DNA of 64,000 bases. Source: Austropuccinia psidii (lineage: Eukaryota > Basidiomycota > Pucciniomycetes > Pucciniales > Sphaerophragmiaceae). The notes under the pieces are model-generated. The model searched no databases. It was given only the letters and a program-made list of their open reading frames with translations, and had not been told where the DNA came from. Location: assembly GCA_023105745.1 (NCBI GenBank), contig JALGQZ010000011.1, positions 29,634,612 to 29,698,611 of the forward strand, written 5' to 3'. Positions 33,104 through 46,900 of the stretch are shown one piece after another; within the stretch, counting starts at the first letter, position 1; every line of letters starts with the position of its first letter. The position numbers and the translations under genes are program-made.

Positions 33104-36100
33104 ATCTTGTTAAGCTTGTAACTCAATTTCAATCTTGTAATAAAGAAATTATGACAAAGTTTAAAACATTTGAGTATATCCAACAAAAGTTGGGTAATGA
33201 GATATTACAAGTAAAAGACCAACAAAAAACCATTATTGGCCTTGAAATTGTTAATAAAGACAATATTGTGTCTTTGACGCAAATTTGTGCAAGAATTGAG
33301 TCTAAAGTTACTTTGCTCAATCAACCAGATGACAATTCAATCTCTTTTATAACTGGACAGTTAAGAGAATTGAAATTACAAGTTCAAAACTTGGAAAATT
33401 CAACTGGTCACAATGCAGCTCTTTTTCAAGAACAATTGGAAAAAAGTGATAAAGCAATACTTGAATTGAAAGAAGACATTCAATCAATTATTCATAATAT
33501 ATCACTGAAAAATGAATTTACAAGGCAATCCACACCAATTCTTGACAGAAATGTGCTTAATGATTTACATCATACCATTTCAAGTAATGAGGTGGAAACT
33601 GCTTGCAATTTCAAAGACATTCCAAAATTAGAGGAATGGCCAACATTCAATTGTGAAGGAGAATATAATCATATGAAATTTATGGAAACAATTGATATAT
33701 TCAAAGAAGACTTTAACATACTAGATGAATACATAAGTGCCAGATTACACTCATTATTTACCAGATCAGAAAAGAAATGGTATTACAAAATGAGCCAAGA
33801 CCATGGTAAACATTCTTGGCCTTGGTGGAAAGAACAAATTATTTCCAAATGGGAAAATGAATCCTGGAGATTTAGAATGGAAAATTCTTTTGAAGAAGCC
33901 ATTTTTAATATGGAGAGGGACAGGCCCATGTGTTGGTTTCTTAAACAGAAGGACATATTAACTGCCCTTCATCCTGATATGTCTGAAACAATGGTACATA
34001 AAAGGATATTAAGAAATTGTGGTGGTGACCTTGAGCATGCTATAAGAAGCAGATGTATTGAGCCTTGCTCTACAGAAGATCATATCAATGCTATGGAGGA
34101 CATCACTACTAGAACAAAAATTGGAAGAAATTGATCCAAATCCCCGGTAGACAACAAAACTAATGGGAAACCAATTTCAAAGCCAAATAAGCCACAAGAA
34201 AGACTTCCTTTGAAATGTCACAAATTTGGAAGTACATCTCATTTAGCAAACACTTGCCCAAAAAAGACAAGAATCAATGACATAAATGCTGGAAAAGTGG
34301 AAGATACAAAAGAAACAACCAATGTATCTTTACATGAAAGTGATTCTGAGCCTTCAGAATAAGAAGAACTACTGGAAAAGCTAAGTATAGAAAACATTAA
34401 TGTTTCTTTTGAAGTCACTGAGGTACACACTCATTTACCACAGTATAGTGATGAATGTATAAATCTCATACATGTGCAAGATGCTAAAATGCAGAAAACC
34501 GAACCTGCCAGAGGTAAAGGCTATACAGCTGGTTCATCTTGCATCACTAATATTGTGATGAACAACACAGAAGCCAAGATACACCTTGACTCAGGTGCTT
34601 TTTGCACTTGTGTTGGAAAAGATTATCTTGACAAGGTTTATACCAATTGGCAAGACAAATTAATGCCAATTGAAGGTATAACATTCAGCAGTGCTAGCCA
34701 AAATATGCACCCCTTGGGTATATTTGAGGCAGCAATAATATTTCCTCATCCTGCAGGAAGTATAAGATTGAAAGTTGAAATTGTTGTCATGAATAATTGT
34801 ACTTCACAACATTTTATACTTGGGAATGATTATCTCAATATTTATGGTATTGATATTGATAATCATAAAGACAGGTATTTCACTATAGGGAAAAATAAAA
34901 GACAAAAATTTGCTTTTGCTCTAGAAAAAAGAGAAATTACTGTCATTAAACAAGTGAAAAATGTTAATAAGGAAAAATTTGTGTCAAGTCAATTGATTGA
35001 AGCACAAATTATTCCTGAATTAACACTAGAAATGAAGGAAGAGCTTATTGAAATTTTATTTCAATACAGGGAAGCCTTTGCTTCAGATAATGAACCACTT
35101 GTAGCTATAAAAGGCCATGAAGTGGACATTATTCTCAATGTGGAAAGGCCTTATCCACCACTATTAAGAAGACCAGCTTACCCAGCTAGCCCTAGGGCTA
35201 GAGAGCCATTAGAAAGTCATATTAAGGAACTAATGAAACTGGGAGTTCTTAGAAAAGTTGGACACAATGAGGAAGTAGAAGTCACAACTCCAGTAATAAT
35301 TACTTGGCATAATGATAAGTCAAGGATGGTTGTTGATTTTAGAGCACTGAATACCTATACTATTCCAGACAGGTATCCAATCCCTAGAATTCATGAGACT
35401 TTGACTCAATTATCCAAAGCAAGATTCATTACTTCCATGGATGCTCTGAAAAGCTTTCATCAGAATTTTTTGACACCTCATGCTAGGAAATTATTGAGAA
35501 TAATTGCTCATTGTGGGATTTATGAGTATTTGAGAATGCCTTTTGGTATTAAAAATGCACCCTCTCATTATCAGAGAATGATTAATACCATCTTCCCACA
35601 TGAATTGTCAGAAGGATGGTTAATCATTTATATTGATTACATTATCATTTGTTCAGAAACCTGGCAATTACATTTAGAGAGACTTTCATTAGTACTTAAG
35701 AAAATTTTTCAAGTTAACATGAAAATATCTCTTAAAAAATGTAATTTTGGGTTTCATGAGTTTAAAGCTCTAGGACATGTAGTCTCGGTACTGAGCCTTG
35801 GTGTTGACAAAAACAAAGTGGCTGCAGCTTTACTGAAACAAATGCCCCAGAACAAAAAATAAATGATGTCTTTTTTGGGGTTTGCCAGTTATTACAGGCA
35901 ACACCTTAAAGATTTTGCAATCCATGCCAGATCATTATACAGAATTTGTGATCAGAAAACTGTTTTTGAAATTACACAGGAGAGGATTCAAGAATATTAA
36001 AAAATCAAGTATGCCTTGACCAATGCACCATTAGTATTAATGCCAGACTGGAAACTTCCTTTCAAGCTGTATATTGATGCATGTGGTGAAGTTTTAGGAG

Positions 36101-38084
36101 CTGCTCTTCATCAAGTTCAAATTGTCAATGAAAAACCTTATGAAGGGGCCAATTTGTTTTATTTCAAGACAAATTAAACCTACTTATGCAAGATATGGAG
36201 CTAGCCAAATGGAGTGCCTTTGCCTTGTTTGGGCTTTGGAAAAACTTCATTACTATCTTGATGGTAGTGTGTTTGAAGTAATTACTGATTGTAATGTAGT
36301 AAAATCACTTCTCAACATGAAAACTCCAAGCAGACACATGTTAAGATGGCAGATTGCTATACAGGAGTATAGAGGCAATATGACCATAGTACATAAAGCT
36401 GGAGTATTCATAAGAATGCTGATGGCTTAAGTAGATGGGAATTACCAAATACACCTGATAACCCTGCCTATGTTCCTACAAGTGCAGAACCTCAAATTCA
36501 AATTGAAGGAATTAATATCACGGATGTTGGAACAGAATTCTTTGAAGAAGTTAAAGAAAGCTATAAGCAAGATAAAAACTGTCATATTCTTACTGCTCTA
36601 CTTGAAAAAGATTGCAAAGATGTAGCCTTGGCTAATTCTCTAGATGATATTTGGAAAACATCTTATGATAATGAAAGATTCCATTTGTTTGATGGTATAC
36701 TATATCATAGATCTAAACACACATGTGTCATGGTCCTATGTAATAGAATGTTAATTAACACCATACTACTAGAATGCCATGATAACATATATTCTAGACA
36801 TCTGTCTGAAGACAGAACTATGGAAAGAATTAAGACATGTGCCTGGTGGCCATCTTGGAGAAAAGATTTCATTGAGTACTGTCACAGTTGTGATAGATGC
36901 CAGAAAGCCAATAAAGCTACTGGTAAAAGATTTGGTTTAATGATCCATATTCAAGAACTAAGTACCCCATGGGAAGTGGTTCACATGGATTGGGTAACTG
37001 CATTACCACCTGGAGGTGATAAAAGTTACAATGCATGTCTTGTTATTGTGGACAGATATAGCAAAACACCAATCCTTTTACCATGTCATAAAGATGACAC
37101 AGCTATGGATACAGCTCTTTTGATCTGGAATAGAGTAATATCCCATACTTGTCTCTTTAAAGACATCATTAGTAATAGAGACCCAAAATTTACATCAGCC
37201 TTATGGATCAATTTACATAAGCTTTTGAGTACAAGACTATCATTCTCAACAGCCTAACCTCCACAAACAGATGGGCTGGCAGAAAGAATGATTCAAACCC
37301 TTGAGGACATGATCAGAAGATTTTGTGCTTATGGGCTGGAGTTTAAAGATTCTGATGTCTTTACCCATGATTGGTGTACACTGATACCAGCATTTGAATT
37401 AGCCTACAAGACCTCCATCCATGCTTCAACAGGCAAAACTCCTGCAATGTTGGAAAAAGGATGAAACCCCAAACTTCCAATTGATACTTTGAAAAAAGAT
37501 CTGGTTGATATCCATCAAACTGCTTCAAGATTTAAGTTATTGCTTGATAAAGTAAGACATAATGCAAATCAAATCATGAATGATTCTTTAGAATATGCTA
37601 AACAGAAATGGGATAAGAGTCATAAAGCCCCAGAATTCAAAGTAGGGGACTTAATACTAGTTTCAACCTTGAGCTTTAATAATATTAAAGGCCCAAAGAA
37701 ATTAAAAGATTCCTTTGCAGGACCATTTATTATTAAAGCCCTTCATGAGACAAATGCAGTACAAGTAGAACTGACAGGAGAACTAGAAAACAAACATCCA
37801 ACTTTCCCTGTCAGTCTAGTAAAGCATTCCACTTCAAGTGATAAGGAATTATTTCCTTTGAGAAATGACACACCCTTAGAAGTACCCCCAATAGATCAAA
37901 GTGAGGATATAAAGGTACTAAAAGTATTGAAAGAAAGAAGACTTAGGGGGAAAATGAAAGAGAATACTTAGTCAGGTATAAAAATCCACAACATGAAGAT
38001 GAATGGATTGTAGAAAGCAAAATACCTGATGCCCAAAAGTTTCTCAGAAGATTCAGACATGAGAGAAGACCAATTGCTCAATGA
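33088..38084 (+). pseudogene. Gag-Pol of Gypsy element C (multiple lesions)
   Basis: Collinear with element A. Gag 33107-34131, then TGA 34132; zinc knuckle CHKFGSTSHLANTC (about 34217-34258) with its second Cys changed to Phe; TAA near 34360; protease with LDSGA (about 34588); RT 35100-35800 with YIDY (35629-35640) in place of YIDD; TAA 35860 and 35998; frameshifts near 36148 and 36395 flanking RNase H; integrase 36620-37400 with intact HMDW (about 36983) but TAA 37255-37257 and TGA 37462-37464; GPF region 37723; frameshift near 37950, then a chromodomain-like tail to TGA 38082-38084. Intermediate in decay between A and D. Confidence 0.9.
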
Positions 38085-38147
38085 AAAGTTTGAATTGTGC
38101 ACTTTACATACTTAGAAAAGTATAAGTAGAGACGTTGGACAGTGGAT

Positions 38148-38228
38148 TATACCCCCCTCCCCAAATAACTTGGGGGTATACTACAAAAAGAACAATTGTG
38201 GTACAATTTTTTTTTTGGTGGTAGGGAA
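38148..38228 (+). promoter_or_regulatory. 3' hairpin and polypurine tract of element C
   Basis: ATACCCCCC ... TTGGGGGTAT (38149-38179) can pair as an 8-9 bp stem in the 3' UTR and is not present in element A. A T-run and GGTGGTAGGGAA then abut the LTR, as in element A. Confidence 0.5.
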
Positions 38229-40386
38229 TGTGAGCCTGTGAGGTATGTATAACATACCCATAAGGCCACAAATAGCTTTATACACAGTTGAATTGTCTTC
38301 AACAAACTTTTTAATTGAATTTAAAATAAAAAATAACAAAAAATAAGTATAACTTTTTCTTGGATAAAAAAAGTTATAAATATTATGTCATCTTTGGATT
38401 CTACACCAAAAATAACCTAGGGTACATCCATAAGGTGTTATACCCAAAAACACTTATTTCTTATGTTATTGGAAGATTTAAGAATCTCACAGTACTAATT
38501 TAACTTTTTTAACATTTTTTTGAAATTGTTAAATTTAAGCTTAAATAAGCTTAAATTTAAAGTTGCATAAAGTTTATGCAAACTTAACAAAATTTTAGTT
38601 AAAATTGAGGTGTTGTGTATGTTTACTGAATTGGCTAAGTATTTGCCATACAGAATGTAAATCCTGTATGAGCTCAATTTAAAAGGGTTTAAGGCCATAG
38701 TATGGCTTTAAATAAATAAAAGGGCAAACTCCATGCAGAAAGGTGGGACAGAGGAAAAAGACCAAATAGAGCTGGGGTACCCAACTTTTTGGATCTACAA
38801 GGATTCAATTAAGGTTTTCCACCTGTATTGGAGGATTTTCAACCTTATTTAAGCTTTAAGATTAGACTTTGATCCAACATTAAAGGTTAAACTGGTTTTA
38901 TCCCAAATTAGACAGGAATTTCAAGCTGCCAAAGGGTAAATCCCAATATGCAGGCTTGAATTTAAGGTTTTAAGAACTTTCAAAGCTTAAATAAGCTTAA
39001 ACCTTTAAGGCTACAAGCATTAAAACCTTATCAAAAGTGAAGGTTTGGTGTGTATTGTTATTTTATGTGGAAAAATAGCAATAACTTCAAAAATTCATTA
39101 AAAATCCAATTCTTAATAGATTTGCTTGAAAATTTCACACAGCTTACAATTTAATATTATCTACATATAAATCAAATTTTAGGTGTCTTTTATAAATAAA
39201 TTTCCTGGGTAATCAGCCTGTAAATTTACTCTTTTAATTAAAACTCAAAGAAAATTATAATTTCTTTAAAAATTAATTAAAAATTGAGTTTAAGAGATTT
39301 CTGCTTGAAACTCTATTTTTAAGTTTTTCATGTGATGAAATTTAATATAAATCAGTTTATTTATATTAAAAACTTAAAATAATTAGTCTAAATGAGGATT
39401 AAAGCTACATGGAGTTAAGAATAACACTGATAACTTTAAATAGGAATTAAAAATAAGTTACCTTAAGTTAAGAACTTTATTTTTAAGCATGGTTTTTCAG
39501 TTTTGACCTGAGCACGCCCTCTATATCCATTATGAATCATGAGAGCTGCTCTGAAGACATAAAAAGAGTCTTTTCATCACTGTTTTTGTCCATCATTCAT
39601 TATTAATCCAATCATATTAGATCTAGAAATTGAAACAGGTAAAGTTTTATTAAATATAAAATCTTATTATTAAAGTAATTCTTGAGTTATTTTATTCTTT
39701 ATTAATTAAAATTAAATAATTGAAATCATAGAATTCAGATTATTGTTGTAATCACCAATAATACATTTTATTATACAAAATTATCATCTTAAATATCTTT
39801 GAAAAATCCACAAATTCCTCTTAAAAACTCTTTAATAATAATTTTTATCATAAAAAGTTGTTTTATCTTTGAAAATATTAATTTTTGGTGTGTTTTTAAC
39901 TTATAATTATTATTTAATATAATAACTGTTGTTGTTTGACTTGTTGTATCAAATAAATATTATAAGTAAGTTTTCTCTAAAGCTCTATATCTTTTTTATC
40001 TAGTATTAGTTTTTTATATGGAATTTTATTCTATAAGAATTATTTCTGCACAGTGTGTGTCTTAATTCTTTTATAAATAATGTTTTTATTATTTATAAGT
40101 GGTTAATATTTATATTTTCCATGTGTAATTGTCTCATTAAGAGCTTTACACTTCTTATTGTTATAACTGTCAGTGACTATAACAATAATAGAATAATTAT
40201 AATTTATTATAATTATTATTTTTATGATAATAATTAAATTATATTTTTTTATATATGATTATTTTAATAATTATATTTAAATTTGTGGTTATAATATTTT
40301 GTTATATTATATATTTTTTACTGAGAACAGTCATAGTACTCTTGATATTGCTACTATTATCAAGAGTTTCATAGACAAACCTTACA
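38229..40386 (+). repeat. 3' LTR of element C (about 2.16 kb)
   Basis: Starts TGTGAGCCTGTGAGG after the polypurine tract and ends ACAAACCTTACA, resembling LTR A at both ends but not inside. A TATA-like CATAAAAAG is near 39558 and a donor-like ACAG/GTAAAG near 39638. No 5' partner is present in the window. Confidence 0.85.
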
Positions 40387-40390
40387 AATT

Positions 40391-42138
40391 GTCTACAAAA
40401 ATCAATTACAAGAAGATTTTAATAATAAAACTTCTTTTATTAAAATAATAAAATTATTTTAATATATAATTATCTTTTGCTAGAATAATTATAAAGATAA
40501 TTCTTGAAGAAAACTAATTTTAGAGAAAAACGTCAAGAATTAAAGATAAATCACTCATTAATATTCCAAATAACTTATTGAATGATAAGATAGAGAGATT
40601 TGATGTAGAATTGTGGATTTGAAGGATCAAAAATGAATTTATAAGAGTATTACAACAATATATAGTTGGATTCTATGATTTCACGTCTTTCTGATTGATT
40701 CTGAAAGAATAAAACACTTGATAATAGCTTATAACTAATACTTACTTGTTGGTAACAATGATATAAATGGATAATAGGATCATGATTTGGAAAAAACAGC
40801 AAGAGGAGGCCTCTTTTAAGTCAACAACAGCTCACAGAGGCGTGCCATGGAGCAAACTAAAAAACCAGTAAGTGAGAAAACAATACACCCTTTTGGATTA
40901 TTGATTGCATCATCTGTTGTCACGTAAGATTATCATAATTACTTAATTGATGCTTTTATGTGACTACCAACCCCAATATGGTTAAGAATAAAAGAAGTAA
41001 AACCTGTAAATACTCTCCTATTCCAAAATAATCATTGATTTCTCAAAGTTATCAATGTTATTTGCAATTTCATCACAGGTTGTAATTACTGTGTATTTTT
41101 GAAGATTCAGTGTTTCACGTGGAATAATCAAAAATGGACTGTAAGTAAACCTTTTAATTTTACTAGTAAAACCATAGTTATTTTTGGTTTTACCATAGAG
41201 AATACAGTTCTCCATTATTCCTGAAAGTTTGAGAGAGATTCATTCGGAATTGTATTTTGAATGAATTTTTGAAGTTTTTACCTCATTCCTACGTAGAATT
41301 TCAAATATCAGTTTTTAGCTGGTTGCTATGAGGTAAATCAATGGATACAAGTCCAAAAAGGGTTTTAATTACTCTTTTGGGTTTATCCATGGAAAGTCAT
41401 TAAGAATTTACATGGTTACAGGAGTCTAAGTAGTTCTTTACCTCCTTGGCACATCAAAATAGCAGGTTATTTGCTATTTTCTTATAATTTACTGTAGTTG
41501 TAACATGGTAACCAAGTTCCCAAAGTGTTTTAGTTTACTAATTGGGCCAAGATTGGCCATGGATCCAAGCTTTGGAGCTTTCCACACCTCTGAGCCCTCA
41601 GAAGTTGGGTACCCTGGCTCTCTTTGATGTCTTTTGTCCCCCTTGCCTATTTTTCACATCTAAATAGAAATTTAAGCTTCAAGTGAGATATCCACTGTGG
41701 GTGTACCAAAAGTGCATGTAAAAATACCATGATACTAAGTCCCCAAAACATGCATAACACCATTCTTAGTGTATATATAACATGGGATTTCTCACATTCC
41801 CATTATTTTGGCGTGAAATTAAGAAAAACAAAAATTTTCACAGATCTTTCTTGTAGTATTAATGATGTGGTATTGAAGTATTTTCCATATTACCACCTCA
41901 AAGAGTTAATTTGAGCTTATTCACTCTATGAAGTTACCCTAGGTGAATTTTTGTGTAGAATCCAAATCTGGCCTTAAATCCATGGATTTACTTACTCAAT
42001 AAAAAGTTATTTATCTTTTCTGAAATCAAAAATGATGAATTTTGAATATATGCATGACTTATGAGTTATGTATAATTCAGAATTTATTGTTAAGATAATT
42101 GTGGCCAACTTGGGTATGTATATACCTCAAGGCTCACA
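40391..42138 (-). repeat. LTR of family E, longer copy (minus strand)
   Basis: On the minus strand it starts TGTGAGCC at 42138 and can be followed past the end of the shorter copy to GTAGACA at 40391. The minus strand contains a TATA-like TTAAAAGAGG (about 40820-40811) and a donor-like AACAA/GTAAGT (about 40745). The part 40873-42138 matches 15222-16478. The exact end at 40391 is inferred from a CA terminus, with no second copy to confirm it. Confidence 0.65.
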
Positions 42139-42456
42139 AATGATATATCAAATTTGAAACCTTTGCTCACAAACTTAATAATTTTTTCTTATTCAGAGAA
42201 ATTTTCATTAAGGATACTTATACCTATATAAAAACACAAACTAATTTTACAAATTATCTTCTGTGAAAGCTCATTTCCTAATAAATTAGAAATATCATGG
42301 GAATAACATGTATTTCTTAAACCTGAAACAAAAAAAGTACTATTATTCCAAAAACCTGTCTTGAGATCTTTTTTCAGGACTCATACCCTTTGTGTGTGGC
42401 TTCTAAGAGGAATATATTTGCTACATTTTTCTGTCAGCCTTTTTTGAATTAGAATT
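42139..42456. other. Unassigned 300 bases between two LTRs
   Basis: AT-rich, no ORF or family match seen. Confidence 0.4.
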
Positions 42457-44443
42457 TTTTGAGACTTTGAGATATGACCACATATCAAAAAAGGTCACAA
42501 GAGAACTTTACAATAATTATTCTTTTGAAAATAATTATCTTGAAATAAGTGAAAAGGCCATAAATAGGCATAAATTCTTAATTACCTTAAATTCTCATGG
42601 GTAAACATGTGAAATAAATAAAACCATTAGATTCCTCATGATAAAATTCACATATATCATTTTTATAGCATATCTGTAAGGTCATTGATTCATGAATAAT
42701 AAGTAAGACTACCATAAAAAAGTCATAAATTCTTATTTATCTCAGAACCCAATGAAATAACATGTAAAATCAATTTTACCATTAGATTCTTCATTAAACA
42801 CTACACATATAACATTCTTTTGTCATATTTTTAAGGTCAATATTTAAGAAAATAACCCAGATATATGCACTTTCATAATCAGTGCATATATTCATGGTTT
42901 TTAGCTCATATCTCTTAAAATACACATGATAGAGAGTTAATCCAGAAAGAAAGTTACCACATAGTTACTATAGGAATATATATATAGGCTTTATTTGAAA
43001 AGCTATAAACAAGGTTATAACTTTTAAGGGTTTATTGAATGAAATTGCTATAGCTGTTGACCAATTTGTTGTGAAAGTGGTCCAAACTTATAATAAAGTG
43101 GATATTCAGGCTCTACTAGTTTATATGTGATGAATTATGGATTTTTTATCATCATATTCAAGGTAAAAGCCCTTGAAATCATGGTTTGAAGTTCAAAATA
43201 GTGAATTTTGACAGAAAAGATGAGTTACAAGAAAAATCATCAAAAATAGACTTTTGATTATGTAATGAAATTATTGTGGAAGTTTAATTATAAAATGTTA
43301 GGCTATCAGAATCCACTCTCTCATTTTCTTTAGCTTGTATAATTTAAAACTTAGGAATGATCAAAGTTTAAGCTTAAATTTGATCATTTATGATCACTCA
43401 CTGTAATCTTAATTCAGGTTTAGAAGCTATATAATAGATAAAACTGGTTAATAATATCAGATTCTGATTGATACTAAAAAGATCCACAAAGTTTAGGCTC
43501 CTTCCAAGCCTATTACATCATCAAATTTAAAGTTATAGTGACAACTCTAAATAATGGTGTATTAATGAGATAAGATGGTTTAATTATAATGTAATCATCA
43601 CTAAGCCTTAAGAAACTGATTAATTCCAGTGGACACCATCGGTAAATGTTTACTAGAGGCTTGTTGGACTCTATGAGGGAAGAATTTACTATAAATAGAG
43701 CTTTTTTTACTCTATTTTCCCCTCAGACACAACAAATACGTTAAAATTATTAAACCAAAGGTAAAAGCTTTCTTCTTTTTAAATAAAACTGTTATATAAA
43801 CAAAGACTCAAGTTCATCTTTATTATAATCATAAATGTTTGACATGATTGAATCAATTCTCAATTGGTTTTGTTAAATTTCTCTAAAGATCTCTAATTCC
43901 ACATAAAAAAGAATATTTGTAATTTCTTTTAATTTTTATTGTAAATAAAATTTAAGTAAGTTGTATTTATATTTTTTTCTGTAAAATTATCTAAAATTAC
44001 TATATCAAGTGTTAAAAGTAGGTTATTTTCTCTTTCTATACTAATTTCTCTTTATTATCCATTTTTGATAATTCTTAATAAATATAAATAGTACTTATAT
44101 TAATTCTTAACCTTAATATTAGTATTATTAGTGTTATAATTGTTTTTATTATTGAAAAAACCATTTTTTTGCAGTTATCATTTTTTGGTAACAATAATAA
44201 ACTGCCATAAATATATTAATTATCATACATGAATATATTTATTTTATTATATTAATCTTCTTAATGTATAATCTATATTATTATGTTTATTTAATAATAT
44301 AAATATATTAAACCATAATAGTAATGAATCTTCATTATTATAGCTATATTTTATCTTATTCTTTAAATTTCATAAGGACATTCATAGTAAAATAAGTGAA
44401 ATACTAGTTATTTTTACTTATTGTTTTATAGTCAAACCTTACA
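42457..44443 (+). repeat. Solo LTR of family A (degenerate)
   Basis: Follows LTR A (7229-9253) end to end: the start reads TTTGAGAC where LTR A has TGTGAGCC, the TATA box TATAAATAG is at 43690-43698, and it ends GTCAAACCTTACA at 44443. No internal sequence flanks it. GAATT occurs at 42452-42456 and again at 44444-44448, a probable 5-bp target duplication, so this is likely a solo LTR left by recombination. Confidence 0.8.
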
Positions 44444-45999
44444 GAATTGATTGAAAAGTTCTCATTTGAGGACTCATGTAGTTGAATAGAAAAAGTTAGC
44501 TTTCAAGCTGCTAATACTTTAATATGATAATTCAAAGGGAAAATTACAATTCAGTAGTTCTAATTATTTTTTTAAGATTCCTTCAGGGTAGAAACTTTCT
44601 TCAAAATTTGGAAACTACATATATATATATCTTTACCCTGAATCTTGACCATAAATTCTGGTACCAACATCTGATTCAATGTTTTTCATAGGCTAAATTT
44701 CAGCTGATATTTGAAGTGGACATAAAAATTACTAAATCAAATTCTTATTTTATTCTTTAATTCAAAACCTCTTCTGTCAATGTCTTCAAAAATTGAAAAG
44801 TGGAGGCTGAAAATGTAGCTTTTCACTTTTTCAATTTCATTGACACCAATTGTGTTTATATTAATTACAAAGGCTTATTTTACCTTGGGAAAAGCTTTGT
44901 ATTTGATCAATTTTATTTTGAAGAGCCAAAAATGAACATAAATACCTCATGGTAAAAGCTTATGCCCATTTTTAATTCCACTTGTTTGACAGAAAGAATC
45001 ATGAAATTCAGGTAGGTAAATTTTTAAGTTCATTTTCTGTTCATAATTTTAGAAAGAATATTACTAAGCTATCATTCTTGCTCTCGTTAATTGAAAACGT
45101 GTGGGTAACACTCATGGGAAGCACTTTTATAGTTTATTCTCTGTAAAATTTGGGAAAATTATCATATCCATAAGTCCCTTTATTTACAATCTCATTATAC
45201 AATACAAAATTCTTCATATTGATAAATAAACTTATTGAAAATAATCCCATTGTCTGGTACAATAAAAATGAAATTTTTGTTTGCAATTTAATGAGAATTT
45301 TTTTATAAAAGAACTAGGTGCTTCCCAATTTTCTTTATTTTCATGTAAATTGATAAATTTGGAAGCTAGAATTCTAGAAAAAACCTCAATTGACCCTCTT
45401 GTCATAGTTTGATGTTGCTTTGGAGTGTTGGATAAAAATTATGTTCAGATCTGTTGAAAGTCTGTTTTAACCTTTGTCTGTCCCACCTCCACTGGCTGAG
45501 TTGAGCCCTTGTTATATTCAATTTTGGAAAAATCCATAAGTGCAAAGATTGAATAACCTATAGTTATTATACAAATCTTATTTATCAAATAGCTTGTATT
45601 ATCTTTGGGGCTATGAATTGAATTAACTTATAAATAAAATTTATTCAAACATTTTATGGGAATATACTCTATTGGCTCATTAATAATTGTTAAAATAATA
45701 ATACATTTGGCCTTCAAGGTTTGTGAAAGGTCTTTGAATTAGGTTACAATTGGTTATAAAATGTTTAAATAGTTTTAACTGCTGCATCTTTTGATCTTAA
45801 GGGATTTATTACACTGAAATGTATGGTTTCTTATATTATTACCAATTTCTAAACCAATATTCTTTCATATTCCCCTGTAGTATTTCTGTGCAGAATTATG
45901 TAAATTCTGTATGAGCTATAGATTTTGTATTTCCTTTCTTTTAATTTAGTTTTTTTTCTTACATAATTCAAATTCAGTTATTCTGGTTTCCAATAATAC
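44444..45999. other. AT-rich stretch with no recognised feature
   Basis: No ORF above background, no LTR ends and no repeats matching the rest of the window were seen. Confidence 0.5.
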
Positions 46000-46900
46000 T
46001 TTCGTTTATAGTTCTGCAATTTTCCAATTTTTTGGTGGTTGGTTTTTTTTCTGATTTTTGTTGATGATTGATAGTTTCACTTTAGTATTCTTTTTTTCAT
46101 TTTTATATCTATTTGAGTTTTTTTCTTTAACCATTGGGAAGAAAGCTTGGTTTATATTTATATCCATATTTGTCTTTAATTCAATATCAATTTAATATTT
46201 ATTTATTTTCAAAATTTGAATTTTTATTAATTTTATTTTTTTAATTCATTTACAGCTTTTTTTCAATATTTTGGTTTTATATGTTTTTTTTGAATTATTT
46301 TTTAATTTTTTTCTCACTTTTCTTTTGTCTAAATTTCTTTAGGTTGATTTTTTTTTGTTTTTATTTTTTATTTTTTTTTTGGATTTTTTAATATATTTTT
46401 TTTGAAGGTCTGGGGTGGAGATACATTGAAATCATTGTACACTGATTCCAGTGTATCTCCACCCCAGAACTTCAAAAAATAAGAAAAAAAAGAAAAAAAA
46501 GAAAAAAAAGAAAAAAAAGAAAGATTAAAAAAAAGTGAAATTCACATTAAAAAATTCAGGATTCAAAAAAAAAGAATATAAAAATTTAAAGAAATAAAAT
46601 ATCAAAATTTAAAAAAATAAAATAAAATATGAATTTCAAAAAATAACAATGATAATAATAAAAGAGAAGAAAATGAAATATTACAAATAATAAGAAATTT
46701 CAGAAAAATAACTGGAAAGAAATAAGATAGATATGAACATAAACCAAAGATAAAAATAAAATAAAAAACAGAAAAAAAATAATGAAAGAAAAAGCAAAAA
46801 TTAAAACAATGAAAAGAAAAATAAAATAAACTTATAGGAAAACATGTCAAAAAATTGAAAAAATTGAAAAAAAAAATCAAAATAATTATAAGAAATGAGT
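46000..46900. repeat. Long foldback (inverted repeat) with poly-pyrimidine and poly-purine arms
   Basis: A 22-base arm at 46404-46425 (GAAGGTCTGGGGTGGAGATA...) pairs with 46452-46473 with one mismatch around a 26-base loop. Outside it the left 400 bases are T-rich and the right 400 A-rich, so the pairing continues loosely. Four copies of a 9-base GAAAAAAAA unit lie at about 46483-46520. It has the shape of a foldback or MITE-like element; no coding sequence. The minus-strand ORF at 46602-46880 is a low-complexity artefact. Confidence 0.7.

Noticed and set aside
38148..38180. Hairpin in element C as a rho-independent terminator
   Set aside because: This is a eukaryotic retrotransposon 3' UTR next to a polypurine tract; a bacterial-type terminator makes no sense here.
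40187..40262. ATAAT-rich repeats as a CRISPR array or origin
   Set aside because: No regular repeat-spacer structure; it is AT-rich LTR sequence in a fungal genome.
46602..46880. Minus-strand 92-codon Phe-rich ORF, as a membrane protein
   Set aside because: It lies in the A-rich arm of the foldback; the composition alone explains it.
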